Below are positions 34,520 to 43,196 of a DNA stretch of 64,000 nt, piece after piece (the stretch's first letter is position 1; the number at the start of each line of letters is the position of its first letter). The notes under the pieces are model-generated. The model did no database searches. It was given only the letters and a program-made list of their open reading frames with translations, and was not told the DNA's origin. The DNA is taken from positions 1 through 64,000 of the forward strand of contig NZ_AQQR01000005.1 in the NCBI RefSeq assembly GCF_002210095.1, written 5' to 3'. Made by a program: the position numbers and the translations under genes. Origin of the DNA: Marinibacterium profundimaris (lineage in GTDB: Bacteria > Pseudomonadota > Alphaproteobacteria > Rhodobacterales > Rhodobacteraceae).

Positions 34520-36508
34520 ATGTTCGACAAGATGACCCTCCAGGTGCTCGCCAACCATGCCCGCGCCGCGGCCGAGAACATGGCCCACACGCTGCACCGC
34601 ACCGCACACTCGGCCTTCGTCAAGGAGACGCAGGACTTCACCGTGATGATCATGGACCAGATCGGCGATACCTTCGCCGTGCCCATGGAACTGGGCGCAA
34701 CCTGGTATCCCGGCCTGACCTATGGCCGCGCGATCAACATGGTCGAGGAAGAGTACCGCCCCGGCGATGTCGCCTTCACCAACGATCCCTATTCGGGTCA
34801 CGTGGCCACCCACGCCCCCGACACCCACCTGTGGAAGCCGGTCTTCTCCGAAGGCGAGATCGTCGCCTGGACGGGCGGGCACATCCACAACACCGACATG
34901 GGCGGCGCCGTGCCGGCCTCGCTGTCGCGCTCGCTGACCGAAATCCACCAGGAAGGCCTGCGCTTTCCGCCGATGAAGCTGGTCCGCGAAGGTGTCTTCG
35001 ATGAGCAGATCATGAAGATCATGGCGACCAACGTGCGCAAGCCCGCGCTCAACAACGGTGACATCAAGGCGCTGGTCGGCGCACTTGGCACCGGCGAGCG
35101 CAAGGTCCACGCGATGATCGACCGCTTCGGTCACAAGGGCTTCCTCTCGGGCGTCGCGGCGCTCAAGGAACAGGCCGAAGCGCAGGCGCGCTCGATCCTG
35201 TCCGAGATCCCGGACGGCGAATACATCTTCGCCGACTACGCCGACGAGGACAGCGACGAGGCAAACCCCTGCCGTCTGAAGCTGACGCTGACCATCCGCG
35301 GTGACGAGGCGCTGCTTGATTTCACCGGCTCCGATCCGCAGCTGGCGTCTTCGCTGAACGTGCCCTCGGGCGGTGATCCGCGTCACACGATCCTGCTCGT
35401 GGGCATCTACTACGTGCTCTACACGCTGAACCCGCGCATCCTGCTGAACACCGGGCTGACCAAACCGTTCACCTGCATCGCGCCCGAAGGCACGGTGCTG
35501 AACCCGGTCGCTCCGGCGGCGGTCGGCATGCGTTCGCTGACCTGCGCGCGCCTGCGCTCGGTGATCTTCGGGGCCTTCGCGCAAGCGATCCCCGACCGGA
35601 TGCCCGCAGCTCCCGCCGGCAACAACTGCATCATCAACGTCATGACGCGTGACGAGCGCAGCCAAAAGACGGTGATCGCGGCGGTGAACCCCGTGGTTGG
35701 CGGCGGCGGCGGCATGCCCCATCGCGACGGGTCCAACGGGTCGGGCGCCGATGCGGCCTACCTCAAGAACACCCCGATCGAGATCACCGAAACCGAGGTG
35801 CCCGTGGAATTCGTCCGCTACGGCCTGGCCCAGGACACCGGCGGCGCCGGTCGCTGGCGCGGCGGCCTGGCCACCGAAATGGCCTTCCGCGTGTTCACAC
35901 CCGACAGCCGGATCACCGCGCGCAACCGCGACCGGTCGTTCTTCCGGCCCTGGGGCACGGGCGGCGGCAAGGCTGCGGGCCTGGCCGACATGGTGGTCAA
36001 CCCCGGTACGCCGGACGAGCGCCGCATGGGGTCGAAAGACACGGCCATCCTGCAGCCGGGCGATGTGCTCTCGGTCCGCTCTGCGGGCGGCGGCGGGCGC
36101 GGCAACCCGCTCGATCGGGAAACCTGGCGTGTCGTGCGCGACGTGGCGCGGGGCTATGTCTCGGCCGAGGCAGCCGAGCGCGACTACGGCGTGATCCTGA
36201 AGGACGGCGAGATCGACGAGGATGCCTCCGCCAAGGCACGGGCGGCGATGCCGGCCCCGGGCGAGGCGTTCTTCCACTACGGCCCCGAACGTGACGGTTA
36301 CGAGGCGCGCTGGACGGACGAAGCCTATGACCGGCTGACCGAGATCCTTGCCGGGCTGCCGATCCACTGGCGCTTCTTCACGAAGACCGAGATCTTCCGC
36401 CGGATCGAGGGCACGGGCGCAGGCGCGGTGAACGCGGCCTTCGATGCAACCTGTGCGCGCTTCCCCGAACTGCCGCGTCCCGCAGCCCGCGCCGAGGCCG
36501 CGGAATGA
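34520..36508 (+). CDS. hyuB: Hydantoinase/oxoprolinase subunit B
   Basis: This 662-residue HyuB-type catalytic subunit opens with LANHARAAAENMAHTLHRTAHS and has family hallmarks such as NDPYSGHVATHAPD and a G-rich GGGGMPHRDGSNGSGA segment. It works with HyuA on a lactam-like ring. The 3' end overlaps the next gene by four bases (ATGA), so translation is coupled to the 2Fe-2S protein; this physically links ring opening to the following oxidation step. Confidence 0.92.
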   Translation: MFDKMTLQVLANHARAAAENMAHTLHRTAHSAFVKETQDFTVMIMDQIGDTFAVPMELGATWYPGLTYGRAINMVEEEYRPGDVAFTNDPYSGHVATHAPDTHLWKPVFSEGEIVAWTGGHIHNTDMGGAVPASLSRSLTEIHQEGLRFPPMKLVREGVFDEQIMKIMATNVRKPALNNGDIKALVGALGTGERKVHAMIDRFGHKGFLSGVAALKEQAEAQARSILSEIPDGEYIFADYADEDSDEANPCRLKLTLTIRGDEALLDFTGSDPQLASSLNVPSGGDPRHTILLVGIYYVLYTLNPRILLNTGLTKPFTCIAPEGTVLNPVAPAAVGMRSLTCARLRSVIFGAFAQAIPDRMPAAPAGNNCIINVMTRDERSQKTVIAAVNPVVGGGGGMPHRDGSNGSGADAAYLKNTPIEITETEVPVEFVRYGLAQDTGGAGRWRGGLATEMAFRVFTPDSRITARNRDRSFFRPWGTGGGKAAGLADMVVNPGTPDERRMGSKDTAILQPGDVLSVRSAGGGGRGNPLDRETWRVVRDVARGYVSAEAAERDYGVILKDGEIDEDASAKARAAMPAPGEAFFHYGPERDGYEARWTDEAYDRLTEILAGLPIHWRFFTKTEIFRRIEGTGAGAVNAAFDATCARFPELPRPAARAEAAE

Positions 36509-36852
36509 CCGGGGGGCGGCTCGTCCGACTGGCCGAGTCCGCCCGCGCCCCCGTCGAATTCATCTTCGACGGGGAGGCGCTGACGGGGCTCGAGGGTGAC
36601 ACGGTGCTGACCGCGATCCTGCTGTCGCGCCGCGCCCTGCGCGATGCCGAATTCGGCCCCGAGGCGCGCGCGGGCTTCTGCCTGATGGGCGCCTGCCAGG
36701 ATTGCTGGGTCTGGCAGGAAGGCGGCGCGCGCCTGCGGGCCTGTTCGACCCCGCTGCGCGAAGGCATGCGCCTGCGCAGCGCACCGGGTGGCACGCAATG
36801 GCCCGGCCCGCCTGCGGATGCCGAACGGGATCGCTCCGGAGACAGCGCATGA
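36505..36852 (+). CDS. Small (2Fe-2S)-binding protein, HcnA-like
   Basis: This 115-residue protein has a ferredoxin-like fold with a reduced cluster-binding motif: FCLMGACQDCWVW and a later LRACSTPLREGM. These give the four cysteines of a Cys-x4-Cys-x2-Cys...Cys type site. It matches the small iron-sulfur subunit of heteromeric opine oxidase, hydrogen cyanide synthase or D-hydroxyproline dehydrogenase. It overlaps both neighbours by four bases. It likely bridges electrons between a DadA-like flavoprotein and the HcnB-like subunit. Confidence 0.85.
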   Translation: MTGGRLVRLAESARAPVEFIFDGEALTGLEGDTVLTAILLSRRALRDAEFGPEARAGFCLMGACQDCWVWQEGGARLRACSTPLREGMRLRSAPGGTQWPGPPADAERDRSGDSA

Positions 36853-38219
36853 CCCGTGTCCTGATCATCGGTGCAGGCCCCGCGGGCATCCGCGCGGCCG
36901 AAACCCTCGCGGCGGCGGGGCTTAATCCCGTCGTCGTGGACGAGGCCGCCCGCGCGGGTGGCCAGATCTACCGTCGCCCGCCCGAAGGCTTCACACGCAC
37001 GCCGGAAAAGCTGTACGGCTCCGAGGCCGCGAAGGCGCGCGCGCTGCACGCCACCTTCGACAGGCTGGTTGCCGAGGGCAAGGTCACGCACCTGCCGCAG
37101 CGTTCGGTCATGGCGCTTCACGGTGGCACGGCGCATGTGCTGGGCGAGACGCGCCAGGAAATTCCCTATGACCGGCTGATTGTCGCCACCGGCGCCACCG
37201 ACCGGCTTGCCCCGGTGCCCGGTTGGCAGGCGGGCGGAGTCTATTCGCTTGGCGCCGCGCAGATCGCGCTGAAGGCGCAGGGCGTTGCCCTGGGGCGCAG
37301 GATCGTGCTGGCTGGCTCGGGCCCGCTGCTGACGTTGCTGGCCACGCAACTGGTGGCATCGGGCGCGGAAGTCGCGGCGGTGCTCGACACCGCGCCGATG
37401 CGCCAACAGGTCCGGGGCGGTCTGCGCATGGCGCTTGCGCGCCCCTGGGTGACACTGCGCGGCCTGCGGCTGCGCGCGGCGCTTGGGCGGCGCTACCATG
37501 CGGGTGTCACGCTGACCGGGATCGAAAGCGATGCAACCGGCCCGACGGCCATGGCCTGGCGCGATGCGAAGGGCCGGGACCGGCGGACCGACTGCGATAC
37601 AGTCGGCCTTGGCTGGCACCTGCGCTCGGACGGCACGATCGCCGATCTTGCCGGGGCCGCTTTCGACTGGGACACCGATTTCGCGCAATGGCTGCCCAGA
37701 GCCGATCCGCTGGGCCGCGCGGGCGAGGGGCTGTACCTTGCCGGTGACGGGCTGCGCATCCTCGGCGCCGACGGAGCCGAGCTTGCCGGGCGCGCCGCGG
37801 CCACCGCCTGTCTTCAGGATCTCGGCCTGCCGCATCCAGACCCGGCCCGCACGCTGCGCCGCCTTGGCCGGATGCACCGCTTTGCGCAGGGCATGATGCA
37901 GGCCTTCCCCTGGCCTGCGCAGATGGTCCGCGACCTGCCCGATACCGCCACGGTCTGCCGCTGCGAGGGGATCTCGGCCGGGGACCTGCGCGGCACACTG
38001 CCGCTGTCGGGCCCCGAGGCGAACCGCGCCAAGTCGCTTGGGCGGGTCGGCATGGGGCGCTGCCAGGGGCGCTATTGCCAGCTGGCCGGAGCCGAGATAA
38101 TCGCCGCGGCGGCGGGATCGGCACCGCGCGACGTGGGGCGACTGCGCGCCCAGCCTCCGGCCCGGCCCGCACCGATCGGTGCCTGGCTGAACACACCTGC
38201 GGAGGGCGAGGCAGAATAG
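36849..38219 (+). CDS. NAD(P)/FAD-dependent oxidoreductase with BFD-like C-terminus, HcnB/OoxA-like
   Basis: This 456-residue pyridine-nucleotide-type flavoprotein has RVLIIGAGPAGIRAAETLA for FAD, GRRIVLAGSGPLL for the second dinucleotide fold and a C-terminal BFD-like (2Fe-2S) segment TVCRCEGIS...GMGRCQGRYC (four cysteines). It corresponds to the HcnB/OoxA-type large subunit. With the small protein upstream and a DadA-like partner (28798-30123 is the best candidate) it would form a heterotrimeric dehydrogenase for an amino acid or opine-like secondary amine. The ATG at 36849 overlaps the previous stop. Confidence 0.88.
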   Translation: MTRVLIIGAGPAGIRAAETLAAAGLNPVVVDEAARAGGQIYRRPPEGFTRTPEKLYGSEAAKARALHATFDRLVAEGKVTHLPQRSVMALHGGTAHVLGETRQEIPYDRLIVATGATDRLAPVPGWQAGGVYSLGAAQIALKAQGVALGRRIVLAGSGPLLTLLATQLVASGAEVAAVLDTAPMRQQVRGGLRMALARPWVTLRGLRLRAALGRRYHAGVTLTGIESDATGPTAMAWRDAKGRDRRTDCDTVGLGWHLRSDGTIADLAGAAFDWDTDFAQWLPRADPLGRAGEGLYLAGDGLRILGADGAELAGRAAATACLQDLGLPHPDPARTLRRLGRMHRFAQGMMQAFPWPAQMVRDLPDTATVCRCEGISAGDLRGTLPLSGPEANRAKSLGRVGMGRCQGRYCQLAGAEIIAAAAGSAPRDVGRLRAQPPARPAPIGAWLNTPAEGEAE

Positions 38220-38337
38220 TCTGCCACGTTGACGCATCCCGCAGAGAATTCTGCTGCGGCGCGGCTTTCGGCACCTTCCGCCGGACGCCTGCCCGCAGTT
38301 TGGCGCAAGACAAGACAAGACAAGACAGGAGAGGCCC

Positions 38338-39789
38338 ATGTCCGGCTTCGATATTCCGCTCCCCTGCGGCCATTTCATCGCGGGCCGCTACGTACCCGGC
38401 GCGGACGCCATCGAGGTGATATCCCCCTCGACCGGCCAGCGCATCGGGGCAATCCCGCGCGCCGATGCGGCGCTGGTGGACGCGGCGGTGCAGGCGGCGC
38501 GTGCCGCACGGGCCTCGTCGAACTGGGGCGGCATCGCACCGCGTGAACGCCTGAAGGCGCTGCACGCCTGGGCCGACCTGATCGAAGCCGAAGCCGAAAC
38601 GCTGGCCTACCTCGAGGCGGTCTGCTCCTCGCGCCCGCTGGCGCAGGCCAAGGTCGGTGACATCCTGGTCACCGCCGAACAGATCCGCTTCTTCGCCGAA
38701 TTCGCCGACAAGGAAGCGGGCAACCTGGTGCCGACCGCCGATAGCGCCTTCGGGTTCATCGCGGACGAACCCTACGGTGTCGTCGGTGCGATCACGCCGT
38801 GGAACTTCCCGATCAACATGGCCGGCTGGAAGCTGGGCCCGGCCCTGGCGGCGGGCAACGCGGTCGTGATCAAACCCTCCGAAATGACCCCCTACACCAC
38901 GCTCTACCTGGCCGAGCTTTCGGTGCGCGCGGGCATTCCCGCCGGCCTGATCAACGTGGTGCTTGGCGACGGGCCGGTCACCGGCACGGCGATCACCGGT
39001 CACCCGCAGATCGACAAGGTCTCCTTCACCGGCTCCACCCGCGCCGGCGCCGCGATCATGGAAAACATCGCCCGCACCGGCATCAAGCCGATGTCGCTCG
39101 AGCTGGGCGGCAAGAGCCCGATGGTGGTCTTTGGCGATGCCGACCTGGACCTGACGGCCGAGTGCCTCGAGCGGGGCATCCTGCCCAATGCCGGGCAGTT
39201 CTGCGTCGCCGGATCGCGCATCCTCGTCGAGGAAAGCATCGCCGAGGCGCTCTCGGACCGCCTGAAAGAGCGTTTCGCCCGCCACCTGCCCGCCGACACC
39301 CTGGCCCCCGAGGCCGGCTTCTCGCCGATCATCTCGGCCGGGCAGATGGGCCGCATCGACAGCATCGTGCAGGCGGCCGTGGGGCAGGGGGCCGAGATCC
39401 TCTGCGGCGGCGGAGCCTTCGAACGCGAGGGCAGCTACTATCAGCCCACGCTGATCGCCGGCGTCACGCAGGACAACCCCGCCGTGACCGAAGAGATCTT
39501 CGGCCCCGTCGCCACCTTCCAGACCTTCAACGGCGAGGATGAGGCCATGACGCTGGCCGCCCACCCGACCTATGGCCTGGCCGCCGGCCTGTTCACCAAG
39601 GATGTCAGCCGCGCGCTGCGCCTGTCGCGGCGGCTGGAAGCGGGCACCGTCTGGGTCAACCGCTACGGCCGCTCGCGCGATCACATCCTGCCCACCGGCG
39701 GCTGGAAGGCCTCGGGCCTGGGCAAGGATCTTGGCCGCGAGGCCTACCTTGCCAACCGCCGCACCAAATCCGTCCTGATCGACCTCTGA
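38338..39789 (+). CDS. NAD-dependent aldehyde dehydrogenase
   Basis: This 483-residue ALDH superfamily enzyme has PWNFPINMAGWKLGPALAAGN, the catalytic Glu in LELGGKSP (about residue 255) and the catalytic Cys in AGQFCVAGSR (about 289). The class fits betaine/amino-aldehyde dehydrogenases. It is well placed to oxidise the aldehyde released by the aminotransferase or FAD oxidases. It starts 118 bases after the HcnB-like gene and is followed 15 bases later by the tartrate-dehydrogenase-like gene. Confidence 0.9.
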   Translation: MSGFDIPLPCGHFIAGRYVPGADAIEVISPSTGQRIGAIPRADAALVDAAVQAARAARASSNWGGIAPRERLKALHAWADLIEAEAETLAYLEAVCSSRPLAQAKVGDILVTAEQIRFFAEFADKEAGNLVPTADSAFGFIADEPYGVVGAITPWNFPINMAGWKLGPALAAGNAVVIKPSEMTPYTTLYLAELSVRAGIPAGLINVVLGDGPVTGTAITGHPQIDKVSFTGSTRAGAAIMENIARTGIKPMSLELGGKSPMVVFGDADLDLTAECLERGILPNAGQFCVAGSRILVEESIAEALSDRLKERFARHLPADTLAPEAGFSPIISAGQMGRIDSIVQAAVGQGAEILCGGGAFEREGSYYQPTLIAGVTQDNPAVTEEIFGPVATFQTFNGEDEAMTLAAHPTYGLAAGLFTKDVSRALRLSRRLEAGTVWVNRYGRSRDHILPTGGWKASGLGKDLGREAYLANRRTKSVLIDL

Positions 39790-39804
39790 ACCCGGGAATT
39801 TTCC

Positions 39805-40848
39805 ATGAAGACCTATAATCTTGCCCTCATCCCCGGTGACGGGATCGGCGTTGACGTGACCGATGCCGCGATCGAGGTACTGGGCGCCGCCGCCAAGGAC
39901 CGCTTCGCCTTCAAGACGACCACGTTTCCGTGGTCCTGCGAATACTACCTTGAACATGGCAGCATGATGCCGGACGACGGCGTCGAGACGCTGCGCGGCT
40001 TCGACGCCATCTACCTCGGCGCTGTCGGCTGGCCGGAAACGGTGCCGGACTCCGTCTCGCTGCACGGGCTGCTGCTGCCGATCCGCAAGGCCTTCAACCA
40101 ATACGCCAACATCCGCCCGCACCGGCTGCTGGCCGGCGTCGAAGGGCCGCTGAAGACGGAAGGCTTCGACATCCTGTGCATTCGCGAAAACACCGAAGGC
40201 GAATATTCCGGCGCCGGTGGCCGCGTGCACCAGGGCAAGGACAACGAAGTTGCGGTCGAGACCTCGGTCTTCACCCGCGCCGGGGTCGAGCGCATCCTGC
40301 GCTTCGGCTTCGAGCAGGCGCGCGCCCGGCGTGGCCTGCTGACGTCGGTGACGAAATCCAACGCCCAGAAATACTCGATGGTGTTCTGGGACGAGGTGAC
40401 GCGCGAACTGGCCGCCGAATACCCGGATGTCACCGTCAGCCACATGCACATTGATGCCATGGCCGCCAAGATGGTGATGGCGCCGCAGGATCTGGACGTC
40501 GTCGTCGCCTCGAACCTGTTCGGTGACATCCTCACCGACCTGGGCGCGGCGATCCAGGGGGGCCTCGGCTTTGCCGCCTCGGCCAATATCAACCCCGACC
40601 GCTCCGCGCCCTCGATGTTCGAACCGGTGCACGGCTCGGCGCCCGACATTGCCGGCAAGAACATTGCCAACCCGATCGCCGCGATCTGGTCCGTGGCGCA
40701 GATGCTCGAGCATCTGGGCGAGGCAGACGCCGCCGCCGCAGTGCTGGGCGCCATCGAGACGGCCACCGGCAAGGGCATCGGCATCCGCCCCGGCCTGAAC
40801 ACCACCCAAGAAATCACCGCGGCCGTCATCGCCGCCCTGGAGGCCTGA
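39805..40848 (+). CDS. ttuC: Isopropylmalate/tartrate dehydrogenase family protein
   Basis: This 347-residue NAD-dependent beta-decarboxylating dehydrogenase has IPGDGIG, the CIRENTEGEYSGAGGR active-site region, TKSNAQKYSM, and DxxxD metal ligands in the SNLFGDILTDL region. FEPVHGSAPDIAGK is the adenine-binding signature. Its length and the SCEYYLEHG segment agree with tartrate dehydrogenase/decarboxylase (TtuC, DmlA-like). In the pathway it would oxidise a hydroxy-dicarboxylic acid. It sits 3 bases from the GabD-like gene. Confidence 0.85.
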   Translation: MKTYNLALIPGDGIGVDVTDAAIEVLGAAAKDRFAFKTTTFPWSCEYYLEHGSMMPDDGVETLRGFDAIYLGAVGWPETVPDSVSLHGLLLPIRKAFNQYANIRPHRLLAGVEGPLKTEGFDILCIRENTEGEYSGAGGRVHQGKDNEVAVETSVFTRAGVERILRFGFEQARARRGLLTSVTKSNAQKYSMVFWDEVTRELAAEYPDVTVSHMHIDAMAAKMVMAPQDLDVVVASNLFGDILTDLGAAIQGGLGFAASANINPDRSAPSMFEPVHGSAPDIAGKNIANPIAAIWSVAQMLEHLGEADAAAAVLGAIETATGKGIGIRPGLNTTQEITAAVIAALEA

Positions 40849-40851
40849 GAC

Positions 40852-42324
40852 ATGACCCTTCACACCGCATTCGCCTCGGATATCCGTGACAACCTGAACG
40901 ACCCCGACCTGTTCCGCGAAGCGGCGCTGATCGACGGCGCCTGGATCGCCCGCGACGACATGGCGGTTTCCAACCCCGCCACCGGCGGCACGCTGGGTCA
41001 CATGCCCGACTGCACCGCCGAGGAAACCACGCAGGCCATCGCCGCCGCCGAACAGGCGATGATCGCCTGGAAGGCCAAGACCCACGCCGAACGGGCCGAT
41101 CTGCTGATGGCCTGGTACCAGCTGATGCTGGACCACGCGGACGACCTGGCCCTGATCCTGACCGCCGAACAGGGCAAGCCGCTGGGCGAAGCCCGGGGCG
41201 AGGTCACCTATGGCTCTTCCTTCGTGCGCTGGTTCGCCGAGGAAGCCCGCCGGATCAACGGCCACATCATCCCCAGCCCGGTGCCCGGCAAGAAGATCCT
41301 CGCCATGAAGGAACCCGTCGGGGTCTGCGCGATCATCACGCCCTGGAACTTCCCCATCGCGATGATCACGCGCAAGGTCGCGCCGGGCCTCGCGGCGGGC
41401 TGCACCATGGTGATCAAGCCTTCGGACTTCACCCCTTACTCGGCGCTGGCGTTGTGCGTGCTGGCCGAACGGGCGGGCATCCCCAAGGGCGTGCTGAACG
41501 TGCTGACGGGCCGCCCCGAGGACATCGGCGCGATGCTGACCGCCAGCACCGTGGTGCGCAAGCTGTCCTTCACCGGCTCGACCCGGGTGGGGGCGCTGCT
41601 GGCCGAACAATGCGCGCCGACGCTTAAGAAGATGTCGCTGGAGCTGGGCGGCAACGCGCCCTTCATCGTCTTCGACGACGCCGATCTTGATGCCGCGGTC
41701 GAGGGCGCCATGGCCAGCAAGTTCCGCAACGGCGGACAGACCTGCGTCTGCGCCAACCGGATCCTGGTCCAGTCGGGCATCCATGACCGCTTCGTCGCGG
41801 CGCTGGCCGCCAGGGTCGATGCGCTGAAGGTCGCCCCCGGCACCGAAGACGGCGCCATGATCGGCCCGATGATCAACACCGCCGCGATCACCAAGATCAA
41901 CGCCCATGTCGAAGACGCGCTGTCCAAGGGCGCCGTCCGTGCCACGGCCACCCGCGACCTGCCCGCGCAGTTCGCCGATCCGGTGGTGCTGACCGGCGCA
42001 ACGCAGGACATGCGCCTCGCCGGCGAGGAAACCTTCGGACCGGTCGCCCCGATCTTCAAGTTCGAGACCGAGGACGAGGCGCTGGCGATCGCCAACGGCA
42101 CGCCCTTCGGCCTTGCGGCGTACTTTTATACCACGGACATGGCCCGCGCCTTCCGCTTCGGAGAGGCGCTGGAAGCCGGGCTGGTCGGCCTCAACACCGG
42201 CGTTGTCAGCCACGCCGAGGCGCCCTTCGGCGGTGTGAAAGCTTCGGGTCTGGGCCGCGAAGGCGCGCAGGAAGGCATCGAGGAATACCTCGAGACGAAG
42301 GCGTTCCACTTCGGCGGGCTCTGA
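40852..42324 (+). CDS. gabD: NAD(P)-dependent succinate-semialdehyde dehydrogenase
   Basis: This 490-residue ALDH of the GabD group has TPWNFPIAMITRKVAPGLAAGC, the Glu in LELGGNAP (about 264), the Cys in GGQTCVCANR (about 298) and a C-terminal PFGGVKASGLGREG. The CVCANR context is characteristic of SSADH. It would feed a C4 semialdehyde into succinate and the TCA cycle, as expected for GABA or diamine breakdown. It is last in the HyuA-to-GabD run of genes. Confidence 0.9.
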   Translation: MTLHTAFASDIRDNLNDPDLFREAALIDGAWIARDDMAVSNPATGGTLGHMPDCTAEETTQAIAAAEQAMIAWKAKTHAERADLLMAWYQLMLDHADDLALILTAEQGKPLGEARGEVTYGSSFVRWFAEEARRINGHIIPSPVPGKKILAMKEPVGVCAIITPWNFPIAMITRKVAPGLAAGCTMVIKPSDFTPYSALALCVLAERAGIPKGVLNVLTGRPEDIGAMLTASTVVRKLSFTGSTRVGALLAEQCAPTLKKMSLELGGNAPFIVFDDADLDAAVEGAMASKFRNGGQTCVCANRILVQSGIHDRFVAALAARVDALKVAPGTEDGAMIGPMINTAAITKINAHVEDALSKGAVRATATRDLPAQFADPVVLTGATQDMRLAGEETFGPVAPIFKFETEDEALAIANGTPFGLAAYFYTTDMARAFRFGEALEAGLVGLNTGVVSHAEAPFGGVKASGLGREGAQEGIEEYLETKAFHFGGL

Positions 42325-42565
42325 CCGCCGTGCGACAGGGAAGGAAAAATTACGCGAAGCCGCACGGGCGAACACGCTGGACAAATATTCCTTGGTCTTC
42401 AACTTCAATGCGTGAAGGCATGTTCACTGAACGTGTGGAAGGCAATGAAGAGGTCTTTGCCAAACCAGGTGTTTGATCCCACGATTCGATGGTGCGAACA
42501 GAGGTGGTCGCGGAGATTTGGGCCAGTCGTCAAGATGGATCGCATGACGAAAGAAGTGATCCAAG

Positions 42566-42919
42566 ATGAAGAAACGAAAGAACCACTCGCCAGAGTTCAA
42601 GGCCAAGGTTGCGCTTGAAGCGATCCGGGAGGAGATGACGCTGGCGGAGCTGTCCAAGAAGTATGGCGCTCACCCAACACAGATCGGCACGTGGAAGCGC
42701 GCTGCGACAGCAAATATGGCGACGGCTTTTACCCGCAAAGGTTCAGTGCCCGAGCCAGTCAGCGCCGCTGACGTCGACAAGCTGCACTCGAAGATCGGTC
42801 AGTCGGTGGTGGAACGGGATTTTTTGGCCGAAGCCTCGCATCAGTTGCTCGGGACGCGTCCCTCTCGTGACCTTGCCGGTGGCAAGGCACTGCCGGTCAA
42901 CGGGACAAAAAAATGGTGA
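42566..42919 (+). CDS. IS3-family transposase OrfA (altered C-terminus)
   Basis: This 117-residue frame begins with an IS3-type HTH_Tnp_1: KKRKNHSPEFKAKVALEAIRE, LSKKYGAHPTQIGTWKR, then the leucine-zipper-like DKLHSKIGQSVVERDFLAEAS. After SHQLLG the usual short GKKW end is displaced by about 14 extra codons before TKKW, so a small insertion has occurred. The 240 bases upstream (42325-42565) hold the element's left end but I cannot fix its border. It probably no longer transposes because OrfB is cut. Confidence 0.75.
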   Translation: MKKRKNHSPEFKAKVALEAIREEMTLAELSKKYGAHPTQIGTWKRAATANMATAFTRKGSVPEPVSAADVDKLHSKIGQSVVERDFLAEASHQLLGTRPSRDLAGGKALPVNGTKKW

Positions 42920-43075
42920 GCCGAGATCATAAGTTAAGCATGCGTAAACAGTGCGAACTGTTGCAGCTGTCACGGTCGCGGCTTTACTACCAGCCCGTTG
43001 GTGAAAGCGCCGAGAACCTGCGGTTCATGGAGATCATCGACAAGCAGCTTCTGGAAACGCCGTTGTATGGCCTCG
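42913..43075 (+). pseudogene. Truncated IS3-family transposase OrfB
   Basis: The frame begins MVSRDHKLSMRKQCELLQLSRSRLYYQP, the normal start of the IS3 OrfB, and continues to about ETPLYGLA. It then leaves homology, where relatives have VRQMTWHLR. None of the DDE residues remain. The following ~120 bases, up to the LysR stop at 43197, contain a short LEEENAALQ-like frame perhaps from another element, but no gene. Confidence 0.75.
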
Positions 43076-43196
43076 CTGGAGGAGGAGAATGCAGCGCTCC
43101 AAACTTGGGGAGCAGTACAAGGTTGATCTGGGCACTCATGACCGGAGGAGGACATCCCTGCGGCAGGTCACGGGCTGACGTCAGACCGCGGACATG

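Noticed and set aside
32225-36367. 1380-residue open frame on the minus strand
   Set aside because: It lies antisense to hyuA-hyuB, is rich in His/Arg/Gly as expected from the complement of GC-rich codons, and has no domain.
37507-42408. 1633-residue open frame on the minus strand
   Set aside because: It is the antisense of four well-supported dehydrogenase genes; its composition is that of a shadow frame and no family motif is seen.
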